64,000 bases of DNA from Sediminicola sp037203765 (GTDB lineage: Bacteria; Bacteroidota; Bacteroidia; Flavobacteriales; Flavobacteriaceae). The translations under genes and the position numbers were made by a program. The stretch spans positions 57,572 through 121,571 of the forward strand of contig NZ_JBBCAS010000009.1 of NCBI RefSeq assembly GCF_037203765.1, written 5' to 3'. Below, piece after piece: positions 7,371 through 16,394 of the stretch (position 1 is the first letter of the stretch; every line of letters starts with the position of its first letter). The notes under the pieces were generated by a model, which saw nothing but the letters and a program-made list of their open reading frames with translations, searched no databases and had not been told where the DNA came from.

Positions 7371-9134
7371 ATGAGATATTTTTTAGTCTTTTCTATCCTT
7401 TGCCTCCTACTTTCCTGTGATAAAAAAATAGAAGACAAAATAGCGGAATATCCCACACCATTTGAAAAATCGAATGGCAACCAAACCGCTACCTACCAAG
7501 AGGTCATAGATTTTTACATGCAATTGGCCAAAGAGTTTCCGGCCATCAATGTTCAGACCATAGGGGAGACCGATAGTGGCAAACCACTGCATATTGTAAC
7601 CTATAATATGGACAGTGATTTCAATTTTGCAAAGATTGGCAAGGACAAGACCATCATATTGATCAACAATGGCATCCACCCTGGAGAAAGTGATGGGATC
7701 GATGCTACCATGAACTTGTTCCGAGATTTGGCCGTGGAAAAAATAGATCCTCCAAAAAATACGGTCATTACCACCATACCCATTTATAATATAGACGGTG
7801 CCCTAAACAGGAACTCCACAACACGCGCCAATCAAAATGGTCCGGAGGTCTATGGCTTTAGAGGGAATGCCCAAAATTATGATCTCAACAGGGATTTTAT
7901 CAAATCGGATACCAAAAACGCTATAACCTTTGCAGAAATTTTTCATTTGGTCAAACCGGATATCTTTATAGATAACCATGTAAGCAATGGTGCTGACTAT
8001 CAATACACCCTTACCCATCTATTTACCCAGCACAATAAGCTTGGCGGAGATATAGGGAGGTATTTGAACATGGAACTGAGACCCAAGCTAGAAAAATCTC
8101 TGGCAGCATCAAACTGGGATATTACTCCATATGTAAACGTGTTCAATGAAGTACCTGAAAAAGGTTTTTCACAATTTATGGATTCGCCCAGGTATTCCAC
8201 CGGTTACACAACCTTATGGAACACCCTTGGAATGATGGTCGAAACCCATATGCTCAAACCCTACAAAAAAAGGGTGGAGGGCACTTACCAACTCATGGTC
8301 AAGATGATAGAAATAGCAGATTCGGATACCGAAAAAATAAAGGAAATAAGAGAGTTGGCATTTTCCAAACAACTGGAAATGAACTCTTATCCCTTGCAAT
8401 GGGAAATAGACACTACCAAATTTAGGACCTTAAATTTCAAAGGTTTTGAAGCGGACACCCTTATTAGTGAGGTCACTGGATTTCCCCGCTTAAAATACGA
8501 CAGAAACAGACCTTTTACAAAAGCAGTGACCTACCGGGACCGTTACAAACCCACAGTAATTGTAGAGGTCCCCAAAGCCTATATCATAAAGAAAGGCTGG
8601 ACAAAAGTAGTTGACCTTCTTGCCAAAAACCAGATTGACTATAAAACCCTGCAACAGGACACCACCCTATCGGTAGAATCCTATAAAATCGCCGCCTATA
8701 ACACCTATGAGCGCCCTTATGAAGGTCATTATCCACATTATGGGACAACAATCACAAAAAAATTGGATACCATTACCTTTTCTCAGGGAGATTATCTGGT
8801 CCCCACTAACCAACCAGGCATGAGGTATCTATTGGAAACCTTGGAGCCCGAAGCAGCTGATTCCTTTTTCAACTGGAACTTCTTTGATGCTATTTTAAGC
8901 AGAAAAGAAGGATTTTCCCCTTACGTTTTTGAAGATGAAGCCCTAAAAATGTTACGGGAGAACCCAGCTTTGAATGCGGAATTTCAGCTCAGGAAGGAAA
9001 TGGAACCAGATTTTGCACAAAATTGGTATGCACAACTGGATTGGCTATTTACCCATTCCAAATATTATGAAGCCGCGCATATGCAATATCCGGTGTACCG
9101 CTTGTTAAAGGACAGCGGAATTGTGACCAAATAG
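7371..9134 (+). CDS. M14-family zinc carboxypeptidase-like lipoprotein
   Basis: A 587-residue secreted metallopeptidase. The signal peptide ends in lipobox LLSC with Cys16, so it is a lipoprotein. The M14 zinc site is visible: His103 and Glu106 in NNGIHPGESDG, and a third ligand His203 in DNHVSNGAD, with the family segment NYDLNRDFIK at 169-178. M14 enzymes remove C-terminal amino acids from peptides or trim peptidoglycan peptides. The C-terminal part (about 350-587) lacks a motif I recognise and may be an accessory domain. It probably works in the periplasm or at the cell surface in peptide nutrition. Convergent with the Nudix gene, stop to stop without a gap. Confidence 0.85.
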   Translation: MRYFLVFSILCLLLSCDKKIEDKIAEYPTPFEKSNGNQTATYQEVIDFYMQLAKEFPAINVQTIGETDSGKPLHIVTYNMDSDFNFAKIGKDKTIILINNGIHPGESDGIDATMNLFRDLAVEKIDPPKNTVITTIPIYNIDGALNRNSTTRANQNGPEVYGFRGNAQNYDLNRDFIKSDTKNAITFAEIFHLVKPDIFIDNHVSNGADYQYTLTHLFTQHNKLGGDIGRYLNMELRPKLEKSLAASNWDITPYVNVFNEVPEKGFSQFMDSPRYSTGYTTLWNTLGMMVETHMLKPYKKRVEGTYQLMVKMIEIADSDTEKIKEIRELAFSKQLEMNSYPLQWEIDTTKFRTLNFKGFEADTLISEVTGFPRLKYDRNRPFTKAVTYRDRYKPTVIVEVPKAYIIKKGWTKVVDLLAKNQIDYKTLQQDTTLSVESYKIAAYNTYERPYEGHYPHYGTTITKKLDTITFSQGDYLVPTNQPGMRYLLETLEPEAADSFFNWNFFDAILSRKEGFSPYVFEDEALKMLRENPALNAEFQLRKEMEPDFAQNWYAQLDWLFTHSKYYEAAHMQYPVYRLLKDSGIVTK

Positions 9135-9722
9135 TTAATCCTCGAAAAGTATTTTGATATTGGTATAAGAGTTCTGAAGGGCCTTTTTAATTTTTTCGGG
9201 CCCCTTCCATTTAACTTTTACGATACCTTCATCGGCCTGGCCAATCAGTGGTCCTTTATAGGCCGTACGCATGGCGTACCAATGAACCTCCTTTAGTTTA
9301 TATGTACCGTTTCTTTTAAATACATGGTAGGTGGTCCTAAGAAAGTTCTCGATTTTCAGTCCACTTACCCCTGTTTCTTCCTCAACCTCGCGAATGGCGG
9401 CATCTGGCAAGGTTTCACCCTTATCTACCTTTCCTTTCGGCAGATCCCACTTATCATTCCTGTAAATAAAAAGCACTTTCCCCTCCTTATTGGTCACAAC
9501 CCCTCCTGCTGCTACTACCAGAGGTATTTTTTTGGTGAACTTTTTAAGGATTTCCTCGTGATTGGGATGATAGATATAAGCTTCGCTTATTTTATTTTTT
9601 GCCAACGCATCAATGGCCTCTTTAACAGATTTGCCATTCAGCAAAAAATATTTGCTGTTGGCTGTTTCTGATAGTTTATTTGTTAAAATAAGAGCAGACT
9701 CATTAACAAAAACTTTATACAT
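9135..9722 (-). CDS. Nudix hydrolase
   Basis: A 195-residue protein with a full Nudix box in its second half: GKVDKGETLPDAAIREVEEE followed by TGV, giving the G-x5-E-x7-REVxEExGV pattern that binds the metal for cleaving nucleoside-diphosphate-linked substrates. The N-terminal 70 residues form an extra domain of unknown role. The frame extends to an ATG at 9749, but MYKVFVNE at 9722 is the likely start; it leaves only 7 bases to the divergent pyrE ATG. The substrate cannot be predicted from the box alone. Each of the two divergent genes must have its promoter inside the other's coding region unless transcripts are leaderless. Confidence 0.82.
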   Translation of the reverse strand: MYKVFVNESALILTNKLSETANSKYFLLNGKSVKEAIDALAKNKISEAYIYHPNHEEILKKFTKKIPLVVAAGGVVTNKEGKVLFIYRNDKWDLPKGKVDKGETLPDAAIREVEEETGVSGLKIENFLRTTYHVFKRNGTYKLKEVHWYAMRTAYKGPLIGQADEGIVKVKWKGPEKIKKALQNSYTNIKILFED

Positions 9723-9729
9723 TTGCGTC

Positions 9730-10371
9730 ATGGTTTTAAATAAAGACACCGCAAAAAAAACAGCAGAGCTTTTGATGCAAATTAATGCAATAAAGTTGAC
9801 ACCTGAAAATCCATTTACATGGGCTTCTGGTTGGAAATCTCCAATCTACTGCGATAATAGAATAATTCTGTCCTATCCCGCCATCAGAAATTATGTCAGG
9901 GATGAAATGGCCAAACAAGTAGAAAACCTGTATGGAAAACCAGATGTGATAGCAGGTGTGGCTACTGGCGCCATAGGTATTGGAATGCTGGTGGCAGAAT
10001 CTTTGGGACTTCCTTTTATATATGTAAGACCGGAGCCGAAATCGCACGGGAGACAAAACCAAATTGAGGGTTATTTGGAACCCAATCAGAATGTTGTCGT
10101 GATTGAAGACCTCATCAGCACTGGAAAAAGCAGTCTAAATGCCGTGGACGCCCTTAAGGAAAGTGGTGCCAACGTGAAGGGTATGATAGCCATTTTTACC
10201 TATGGTTTTTCTGTGGCCACGGAAAACTTTAAAAAGAAAGCCATTGAGCTCCATACACTGAGCGATTACGACCATCTGATCAAACAGGCCTCAGATACCA
10301 ATTATATCAAAGAAGCACAAATGAATACCCTTCTCGCATGGAAAAACAATCCAGCGGAATGGAAAATATAA
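9730..10371 (+). CDS. pyrE: Orotate phosphoribosyltransferase
   Basis: A 213-residue enzyme that couples orotate to PRPP to form OMP in pyrimidine synthesis. The PRPP-binding signature VVVIEDLISTGKSS sits around residues 118-131, and the family segments TWASGWKSPIYCDNR and GVATGAIGIGM precede it. The frame is open 39 codons further upstream, but that part overlaps the Nudix gene and is unlike the family; the ATG at 9730 gives the normal length. The next gene, an SRPBCC protein, starts 6 bases after the stop, so they share a transcript. Confidence 0.95.
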   Translation: MVLNKDTAKKTAELLMQINAIKLTPENPFTWASGWKSPIYCDNRIILSYPAIRNYVRDEMAKQVENLYGKPDVIAGVATGAIGIGMLVAESLGLPFIYVRPEPKSHGRQNQIEGYLEPNQNVVVIEDLISTGKSSLNAVDALKESGANVKGMIAIFTYGFSVATENFKKKAIELHTLSDYDHLIKQASDTNYIKEAQMNTLLAWKNNPAEWKI

Positions 10372-10377
10372 CATGAT

Positions 10378-10770
10378 ATGCATATAGAAACTCCAAAAAA
10401 AACAATAGCAAAAAGCGACAAAGAAGTCTATGATTTTTTGCTGGATATCAAAAACTTTGAAAAGCTGATGCCCGAAAACATCAGTAAGTTTGAAGTCTTG
10501 GGAGAGGATAAATTTCTATTTGCCTTAAAGGGCATGCCCGAAATAGTATTGAAACTAAAGGACAAAAACCCTCATAACAAGGTGATCCTTGGTGCTGCCA
10601 GCGACAAACTTCCATTCACGTTGACCGCCGATATCATCGCTATTTCAGCCAATGAGAGCGATGTTGTCCTAAGTTTTGAGGGTGAATTCAATGCCATGAT
10701 GGCCATGATGATAAAAACCCCAATCACCAATTTTATGGGGACCTTATCCGATAACCTTCGCAAAATTTAA
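10378..10770 (+). CDS. SRPBCC (START-like) family protein
   Basis: A 130-residue protein with the polyketide-cyclase/START-like pattern: an initial strand (IETPKKTIAKS), a helix with VYDFLLDIKNFEKLMPE, several beta-strands and a long C-terminal helix. Such folds have a hydrophobic cavity for lipids or aromatic ligands. The ligand is unknown. It follows pyrE after 6 bases and overlaps the 3' end of birA by 4 bases in convergent orientation. The pyrE-SRPBCC pairing recurs in flavobacteria as far as I recall, but no functional link is established. Confidence 0.75.
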   Translation: MHIETPKKTIAKSDKEVYDFLLDIKNFEKLMPENISKFEVLGEDKFLFALKGMPEIVLKLKDKNPHNKVILGAASDKLPFTLTADIIAISANESDVVLSFEGEFNAMMAMMIKTPITNFMGTLSDNLRKI

Positions 10771-11507
10771 TACATCAATTTAATTTCCTTTAGATCAAAT
10801 TCTTTCTTGATATCGTCCTCTAAGGTCACGATAAGCTTGCCCTCCAGGGAAACATCGGTGATAAAACCCATAAACAGCTCATCGTCCTGATTTTTAAAGG
10901 TGGAAGGCTTGTCTTTTCTAAAAAGCACCTTTTTATACTGTTCCAGAAGGGAATCTCTCATTAACGTCCTTTTGGACTTCAAAAGTGCAAATGTTTCCTC
11001 CATGGTTTTCATGATGGACAGCAACAGCTCATCCAATTCCAAATTTTTACCCAAAATCAACTTCAAAGAAGACACATTGGGAAGATTGTTAAAATTAATT
11101 TGGTTCACATTTAGCCCAATACCTATGACCGAAGCCTGAATTTTATCGCCGGAAAGAATATTTTCAATAAGGATGCCAGCAATTTTGTGATGACCTGACA
11201 GAATGTCGTTTGGCCATTTTATACTAAGATCGGGTACCTGGAGCTTCTTTAACTGCTCATAAAGCGCCATGGATACCAAAACATTGATCATAAATTGGTG
11301 TGCAACCTCAAACCCTTCATACCTCTTCAACACGCTAAAAGTCAGGTTTTTACCGGGTTCAGCCTCCCAAGTCGTCCCCATTTGCCCCCTCCCCTTGGTC
11401 TGTTCGTGGGCCACGACAACTGTAAAGTCTTTCACCATAACTTCTGCCAATAGTTCCTTTAAGTACGCATTTGTGGATTCCGTGGCATTAAGTTTGATTA
11501 TATTCAT
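10767..11507 (-). CDS. birA: Biotin--[acetyl-CoA-carboxylase] ligase
   Basis: A 246-residue class I biotin protein ligase, lacking the N-terminal helix-turn-helix of the E. coli bifunctional repressor. The biotinyl-AMP binding loop GRGQMG lies at 39-44, with ATESTN near the start and LSIKWPNDI in the central part. It makes biotinyl-AMP and transfers biotin to the carboxyl carrier protein. With no DNA-binding domain it is unlikely to regulate biotin genes itself. It is divergent from rsfS with 93 bases in between, and convergent with the SRPBCC gene. Confidence 0.93.
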   Translation of the reverse strand: MNIIKLNATESTNAYLKELLAEVMVKDFTVVVAHEQTKGRGQMGTTWEAEPGKNLTFSVLKRYEGFEVAHQFMINVLVSMALYEQLKKLQVPDLSIKWPNDILSGHHKIAGILIENILSGDKIQASVIGIGLNVNQINFNNLPNVSSLKLILGKNLELDELLLSIMKTMEETFALLKSKRTLMRDSLLEQYKKVLFRKDKPSTFKNQDDELFMGFITDVSLEGKLIVTLEDDIKKEFDLKEIKLMY

Positions 11508-11573
11508 TTGTTAGATGTTGTTATCATGCACAATCTTATGTTAAAAACAATAGCTAAAAAAACAAAAAAATAA

Positions 11574-11581
11574 TAACTTTG
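11574..11581 (+). promoter_or_regulatory. -7 box of the rsfS-ftsH promoter
   Basis: TAACTTTG matches TAnnTTTG exactly, 19 bases before the rsfS ATG at 11601. The upstream region is A-rich without a clear TTTG at -33. Confidence 0.6.
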
Positions 11582-11600
11582 TAGAATATAAAATTTTTGA

Positions 11601-11978
11601 ATGCAGAATAGTAAAGTTAGTCAAGATGAATTAATCACTTCAATTTTATTCGGAATAGAAGAAGTTAAAGGAAACCATATAAACATCCTCGATCTTAGAG
11701 AAATTGAGAACACAGTTTGTGACTACTTTATAATTTGTGATGGTACTTCCAATACGCATGTCAATGCGATCGTCAACTCAATCCAAAAAACTGTTAGTAA
11801 AGCCTTGAAGGATAAGCCTTGGCATGTTGAAGGTTCCGACAATTCGGAGTGGATCCTAATGGACTACGTCAATGTTGTGGTACATGTCTTCCAAAAGCAA
11901 ACCAGGGAATACTATGATATTGAAGGTTTATGGGGCGATGCGAAAGTAACCGCTATTGAAAGTAGTTTTAATAAGTAA
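11601..11978 (+). CDS. rsfS: Ribosome silencing factor RsfS
   Basis: A 125-residue member of the Iojap/RsfS family. Diagnostic segments are VCDYFIICDGTSNTHV near residues 38-53, PWHVEGSDNSEWILMDY, and VVVHVFQKQTREYYDIEGLW with the conserved Y-x-LE-x-LW-like end. RsfS binds ribosomal protein L14 and blocks joining of the subunits, damping translation in stationary phase or starvation. It is followed by ftsH after 9 bases, so the two are co-transcribed from the promoter just upstream. Confidence 0.94.
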   Translation: MQNSKVSQDELITSILFGIEEVKGNHINILDLREIENTVCDYFIICDGTSNTHVNAIVNSIQKTVSKALKDKPWHVEGSDNSEWILMDYVNVVVHVFQKQTREYYDIEGLWGDAKVTAIESSFNK

Positions 11979-11987
11979 AAAAAAAGA

Positions 11988-13970
11988 ATGGCTAAAGAAA
12001 ATAATACAAGTCCCAAAAAACCAAAATTCAGCTCATGGTGGATTTATGGGTTAATTGCTATGCTGCTGATTGGTTTCCAATTTTTTGGAAGCGGCAATTT
12101 CAACAGCACCAAAAAAACTACCTCTTCTGAACTCCAAGAATACCTGAGGAACGGCGATATTTCCAAAATTCTGATCATCACCAACACCCGTCAGGCCAAA
12201 GTCTTCCTTACCGAAGAGGCTATGAAAAAGGATGTTCACAAGGATGTGGCAGAGAAATCATTTGCACTTACCCAAGGCGTGACCCCACAATACATCTTGG
12301 ATTATGGGGATTTGCAGAACTTTGAGAATGAAATAAAAAATATCAAAAAGGAAAATAACCTGGACACCATTGTGGATTACGATACGGAATCCAATGTGTT
12401 GGGAGATTTGCTTTTGACCCTTTTACCTTTTGTACTGATCATTGGTATCTGGATCTACCTGATGCGAAGGATGTCCGGTGGCGCAGGTGGAGGTGCAGGT
12501 GGCCAAATATTCAATATTGGAAAATCCAAGGCCAAGCTTTTCGACGAAAAAACGGACACGAGAACCTCTTTTAAAGATGTTGCCGGTCTTGAAGGTGCAA
12601 AGGAAGAAGTGGAAGAAATTGTGGAATTCCTTAGAAATCCAGACAAATATACCTCTTTAGGTGGTAAGATCCCGAAAGGAGCCCTTCTTGTAGGACCTCC
12701 AGGGACAGGAAAGACCTTATTGGCCAAAGCCGTTGCAGGTGAAGCCAAAGTACCTTTCTTTTCCTTGTCCGGATCGGATTTCGTTGAAATGTTTGTAGGA
12801 GTTGGTGCCTCTAGGGTACGAGACCTATTCAAACAGGCCAAGGACAAATCCCCAGCAATCATATTTATCGATGAGATAGACGCCATAGGTAGGGCTAGGG
12901 GAAAAAACAACTTTACCGGATCCAACGATGAAAGGGAAAATACCTTGAACCAGCTATTGACAGAAATGGATGGATTTGGCACCAATACAAACGTGATCGT
13001 ATTGGCAGCGACCAACCGTGCCGATGTCTTGGACAAGGCACTGATGAGAGCAGGTAGGTTCGACAGGCAAATCTATGTAGACTTACCGGACATCAATGAG
13101 CGCAAGGAGATCTTTGAGGTACACCTTAGACCGATCAAAACCGCCGAAACACTGGACCTTGATTTTCTGGCAAGACAAACACCAGGATTCTCTGGTGCGG
13201 ACATAGCCAATGTATGTAACGAAGCCGCTCTTATTGCTGCGCGAAAAGAGAAAAAAGCTGTTACCAAACAAGATTTCTTGGATGCCGTAGATAGGATCGT
13301 TGGTGGTCTGGAAAAGAAAAACAAGATCATCACGCCAGGAGAAAAGAAGACAATAGCCTACCATGAAGCTGGACATGCTACAGTAAGCTGGATGTTGGAG
13401 CACGCAGCTCCCCTGGTAAAAGTTACCATTGTCCCCAGGGGTCAATCCTTGGGTGCCGCATGGTACCTGCCGGAAGAGCGCCTTATCGTGAGACCGGACC
13501 AGATGAAGGATGAAATGTGCGCCACCTTGGGAGGAAGGGCCGCAGAAAAGGTAATGTTCGACAAGATATCCACAGGAGCTCTGAGTGACCTCGAAAAAGT
13601 AACCAAACAGGCAAGGGCCATGGTCACTATTTATGGACTGAACGATGAGATTGGAAACTTGACCTATTACGATTCCTCCGGTCAGAATGAATACGGTTTT
13701 TCAAAACCCTATAGCGAGGATACTGCTCAGAAAATCGACAGGGAAATTTCCAAATTGATCGAGGAACAGTATGCAAGAGCCGTAGAACTTCTTTCTAAAA
13801 ACAAAGACAAACTTACCGAATTGGCAGAACGACTTTTGGAAAAAGAAGTTATCTTTAAAGACGATTTGGAAAAGATATTTGGCAAACGTCCATTTGACAA
13901 AGAGTTTGATGAAAAAGGCCAAGAGAAAATCAATAAAGAAGAATTACCAAAAGAAGAATTAGAATCTTAG
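11988..13970 (+). CDS. ftsH: ATP-dependent zinc metalloprotease FtsH
   Basis: A 660-residue membrane-bound AAA+ protease at normal length. One transmembrane helix lies near 17-33 and a second near 145-160, flanking a periplasmic domain. The Walker A motif is GPPGTGKT at 236-243, Walker B is IIFIDEIDA, and the second region of homology follows (ATNRADVLDKALMRAGRFDR). The zinc site HEAGH is at 459-463. FtsH degrades unassembled membrane proteins and regulators such as LpxC. A Gly-rich stretch (GGAGGGAGGQ) follows the second helix. The gene is second in the rsfS operon and ends at a strong hairpin terminator. Confidence 0.97.
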   Translation: MAKENNTSPKKPKFSSWWIYGLIAMLLIGFQFFGSGNFNSTKKTTSSELQEYLRNGDISKILIITNTRQAKVFLTEEAMKKDVHKDVAEKSFALTQGVTPQYILDYGDLQNFENEIKNIKKENNLDTIVDYDTESNVLGDLLLTLLPFVLIIGIWIYLMRRMSGGAGGGAGGQIFNIGKSKAKLFDEKTDTRTSFKDVAGLEGAKEEVEEIVEFLRNPDKYTSLGGKIPKGALLVGPPGTGKTLLAKAVAGEAKVPFFSLSGSDFVEMFVGVGASRVRDLFKQAKDKSPAIIFIDEIDAIGRARGKNNFTGSNDERENTLNQLLTEMDGFGTNTNVIVLAATNRADVLDKALMRAGRFDRQIYVDLPDINERKEIFEVHLRPIKTAETLDLDFLARQTPGFSGADIANVCNEAALIAARKEKKAVTKQDFLDAVDRIVGGLEKKNKIITPGEKKTIAYHEAGHATVSWMLEHAAPLVKVTIVPRGQSLGAAWYLPEERLIVRPDQMKDEMCATLGGRAAEKVMFDKISTGALSDLEKVTKQARAMVTIYGLNDEIGNLTYYDSSGQNEYGFSKPYSEDTAQKIDREISKLIEEQYARAVELLSKNKDKLTELAERLLEKEVIFKDDLEKIFGKRPFDKEFDEKGQEKINKEELPKEELES

Positions 13971-13973
13971 CAA

Positions 13974-14001
13974 CAAAAGACGTGTTATTACACGTCTTTT
14001 G
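13974..14001 (+). terminator. Terminator after ftsH
   Basis: A perfect 12-base stem CAAAAGACGTGT / ACACGTCTTTTG with a TATT loop starts 3 bases after the ftsH stop. The 3' arm carries four T residues and is followed by CTTTACTTT. Confidence 0.8.
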
Positions 14002-14041
14002 CTTTACTTTATGCCATAAATTGAAGATCGTATAAATAACT

Positions 14042-14653
14042 ATGGGTCTATTTGATAAACTATTTGGGGGTGGAAAGAAAAAGGCTTCAAAGGAAACTGC
14101 TGAGACCAGAGGGCTACACATGCCCGACCTCAATATTCCCGTAGACGAAAAATTCACGATCCACTTCAAAAAGAACGGCGGCAAATTTTTATACTGCGAT
14201 TCATTTTCCGAAATAGCAGAGACCCTGGACCATATCATTATCGAAAACCAATGGCAAGATCAAGCCTTCTTTTCCATGGATGATAGATTGGAAGCCAAAT
14301 TTTCAAAACAAGGTCTTATATTTACCAAAAGCCCAAAAAAGAGTACGGTGTTTTTCACCACTTGCGAACAGCTAATCGCCCAAAATGGTTCCATTTTAGT
14401 CTGTTCAAACCAACTGAAAGAATACAAATTACACGATTTACCAGAAAATTTTATTGTTTTTGCCACGACCAGCCAATTGGTAGATTCCATTGGCGAAGGC
14501 CTAAAAAACATTAAGAGAAAATATAAAAACAGCATTCCGGCCAATATTACGACCATAAAACATTTTCAGTCCAACATAGAGGACAAAGATGATTTCCTCT
14601 CTTACGGAAGTAGTTCAAAAAATTTATATCTTTTACTTCTGGAAGACCTTTAA
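14042..14653 (+). CDS. LUD-domain protein (LutC-like)
   Basis: A 203-residue protein whose C-terminal two thirds resemble the LUD domain of lactate-utilisation proteins LutB/LutC: acceptance of SMDDRLEAKF, TTCEQLIAQNGSILVCSN and the late FVATTSQLVDSI-type segment (FATTSQLVDSIGEGL). No Fe-S cysteine clusters as in LutB are present. In flavobacteria this gene regularly sits between ftsH and cdsA, as here. Neither lutA nor lutB is nearby, so a lactate role is doubtful and the function is unknown. It starts 4 bases before cdsA, in one operon with cdsA, psd and the acyl-CoA-binding gene. Confidence 0.72.
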   Translation: MGLFDKLFGGGKKKASKETAETRGLHMPDLNIPVDEKFTIHFKKNGGKFLYCDSFSEIAETLDHIIIENQWQDQAFFSMDDRLEAKFSKQGLIFTKSPKKSTVFFTTCEQLIAQNGSILVCSNQLKEYKLHDLPENFIVFATTSQLVDSIGEGLKNIKRKYKNSIPANITTIKHFQSNIEDKDDFLSYGSSSKNLYLLLLEDL

Positions 14654-14656
14654 ACT

Positions 14657-15460
14657 ATGAGAGAAATCCTTAGGCGCCTTATAACGGGTGTCGTTTATGT
14701 CTTTTTACTCCTATCCGCTATTTTTCTTAGCACGGATGCTTTCGACTTTTTGTTCATGGCATTCGGATTGGCATGTCTCCACGAATACAAGCGCATTGTA
14801 AAATTAAAGGGGTACTATGTCTATATGGCCTATTTGGTCTTATGGTGGGCCTATATTTACATTATCAAGGATAAAGTACTCATCAATATTTTGATGTTAC
14901 TGACAATTACCATTAATTTTGCACTACTGGTATTTCTTTTCAGCAAAAAAGAAACATTGTTCAATACTTTGCAAAAATTTCTATTTGGCTTATTTTATAT
15001 AGGTGGTGGTTGCATATTTTTGACCATGATCCCATATAAAGATGACGAGTTCGCCCAATTTTTGATCATGGGAATATTCATCCTGATCTGGGTAAACGAT
15101 TCTTTTGCCTATCTAGTGGGAAGGAGCATAGGAAGAACAAAACTATACCCAGCGGTGTCACCGAAAAAAACCATAGAGGGTACATTGGGAGGTCTTGTTT
15201 TTGCATTGGTCGCCGCTTATATCATGGCACCATATGAAACCAACCTTTCCTTACAGGAATGGTTGATTTTAGCAGTGGTCATCGTGGTAACCGGAAGTTT
15301 GGGGGATTTAATAGAATCCAAATTCAAAAGAAGTGCAGGGGTCAAGGACAGTGGCGCCATTTTGCCGGGTCATGGAGGCATGCTGGATAGGCTGGACAGT
15401 TTGGTCTACGCCGCTCCATTTGCTTATTTAACGTTAAATATCTTTTCATATGTTTCATAA
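14657..15460 (+). CDS. cdsA: Phosphatidate cytidylyltransferase
   Basis: A 267-residue integral membrane enzyme with about seven or eight hydrophobic helices. The C-terminal CTP_transf_1 signature is complete: SKFKRSAGVKDSGAILPGHG followed by GMLDRLDS. It activates phosphatidic acid with CTP to CDP-diacylglycerol, the branch point for all phospholipids. The stop overlaps the start of psd by 11 bases, which places CDP-DAG formation and phosphatidylethanolamine formation in one operon. Confidence 0.94.
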   Translation: MREILRRLITGVVYVFLLLSAIFLSTDAFDFLFMAFGLACLHEYKRIVKLKGYYVYMAYLVLWWAYIYIIKDKVLINILMLLTITINFALLVFLFSKKETLFNTLQKFLFGLFYIGGGCIFLTMIPYKDDEFAQFLIMGIFILIWVNDSFAYLVGRSIGRTKLYPAVSPKKTIEGTLGGLVFALVAAYIMAPYETNLSLQEWLILAVVIVVTGSLGDLIESKFKRSAGVKDSGAILPGHGGMLDRLDSLVYAAPFAYLTLNIFSYVS

Positions 15461-16118
15461 AGAAGGTCAAAAAATTATCTTGTTTACATTTCTGATAGTT
15501 GCTACAATCAGTCTTTTGGCCCATTTTTTTATTGATATTACCTGGGCTCGGGTAAGTATTCAAATCTTTGCCCTCTTTGTTTTGGTAATGATCCTACAGT
15601 TTTTCAGAAACCCAAAAAGACGGGTCATTAAAAATTTTGATGAGATATTGGCGCCTGTAGACGGTAAGGTGGTCGTTATTGAAGAAGTTGAGGAAACAGA
15701 GTATTTCAAAGAAAAAAGGAAGCAGGTTTCCATTTTTATGTCTCCCATCAATGTCCATGTCACAAGATATCCCGTGAGTGGAGTGGTCAAATACTCCAAG
15801 TACCACCCGGGAAAATATCTGGTCGCTTGGCACCCAAAGGCAAGTACCGAAAATGAACGCACAACAGTTGTTATAAAAACTCCAAAATTCGGGGATATCC
15901 TATACCGACAAATAGCGGGAGCCATGGCAAAAAGAATTGTAAATTATGCCGTTGAAGGAGACAGTGTTCGCCAAGGTGAGGATGGTGGATTCATTAAATT
16001 TGGTTCTAGGGTAGATTTGTTCTTACCTTTAGATTGTCCAATTACGGTAAAATTGAACCAGAAGGTAGTTGGAGCCAAAACTTGCATTGCCATACTTAAA
16101 AGCCAGGATGACGAGTGA
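15450..16118 (+). CDS. psd: Phosphatidylserine decarboxylase
   Basis: A 222-residue protein of the short, archaeal-type Psd class. Two hydrophobic helices at the N-terminus (about 10-50) are followed by the catalytic part with LAPVDGKVV, SIFMSPINVHVTRYPVSG and the processing site KFGSRVD, where cleavage between Gly185 and Ser186 would create the pyruvoyl group on the small subunit. It makes phosphatidylethanolamine from phosphatidylserine. Overlaps at both ends (11 bases with cdsA, 11 bases with the acyl-CoA-binding gene) suggest tight translational coupling. Confidence 0.94.
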   Translation: MFHKEGQKIILFTFLIVATISLLAHFFIDITWARVSIQIFALFVLVMILQFFRNPKRRVIKNFDEILAPVDGKVVVIEEVEETEYFKEKRKQVSIFMSPINVHVTRYPVSGVVKYSKYHPGKYLVAWHPKASTENERTTVVIKTPKFGDILYRQIAGAMAKRIVNYAVEGDSVRQGEDGGFIKFGSRVDLFLPLDCPITVKLNQKVVGAKTCIAILKSQDDE

Positions 16119-16389
16119 TAAATTAAATATGAAATTTTCTGAAGCAGTTGCCTTCGTGAACCAGTTTACAGAACCCCTCCCCGCTGATCTTCTGCTAAAA
16201 TTGTATGCGTATTACCGCATAGCCAATGAGAATTTCAACCATCCCGGAAGCAGCACCCCACTTATCAATGCGTTCAAGGCCAATGCCTTGATCCAAGCCA
16301 AGGACATCAAGCCAAAGCAGGCCATGAAACTTTATATCGCCCTTGTGGACAAAGAGCTTCGAAACAAGTCACAAAGCGCCAAAAAATAA
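16108..16389 (+). CDS. Acyl-CoA-binding protein
   Basis: A 93-residue four-helix acyl-CoA-binding protein. The pattern FSEAVAFVNQF, PADLLLKLYAYYRIAN and a late AMKLYIALVDK helix match the ACBP family, though the usual LYGLYKQAT is here LYAYYRIAN. ACBPs carry long-chain acyl-CoA esters in the cytoplasm. The open frame extends to 16069, inside psd; the ATG at 16108 was chosen, and MKFSEAV at 16129 is an alternative. Its place behind cdsA and psd fits a role in supplying acyl chains for phospholipids (inference). Confidence 0.88.
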   Translation: MTSDKLNMKFSEAVAFVNQFTEPLPADLLLKLYAYYRIANENFNHPGSSTPLINAFKANALIQAKDIKPKQAMKLYIALVDKELRNKSQSAKK

Positions 16390-16394
16390 AGGGT

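Noticed and set aside
12455..13036. A 193-codon minus-strand frame across ftsH
   Set aside because: It is antisense to the conserved AAA+ region and shows no family features.
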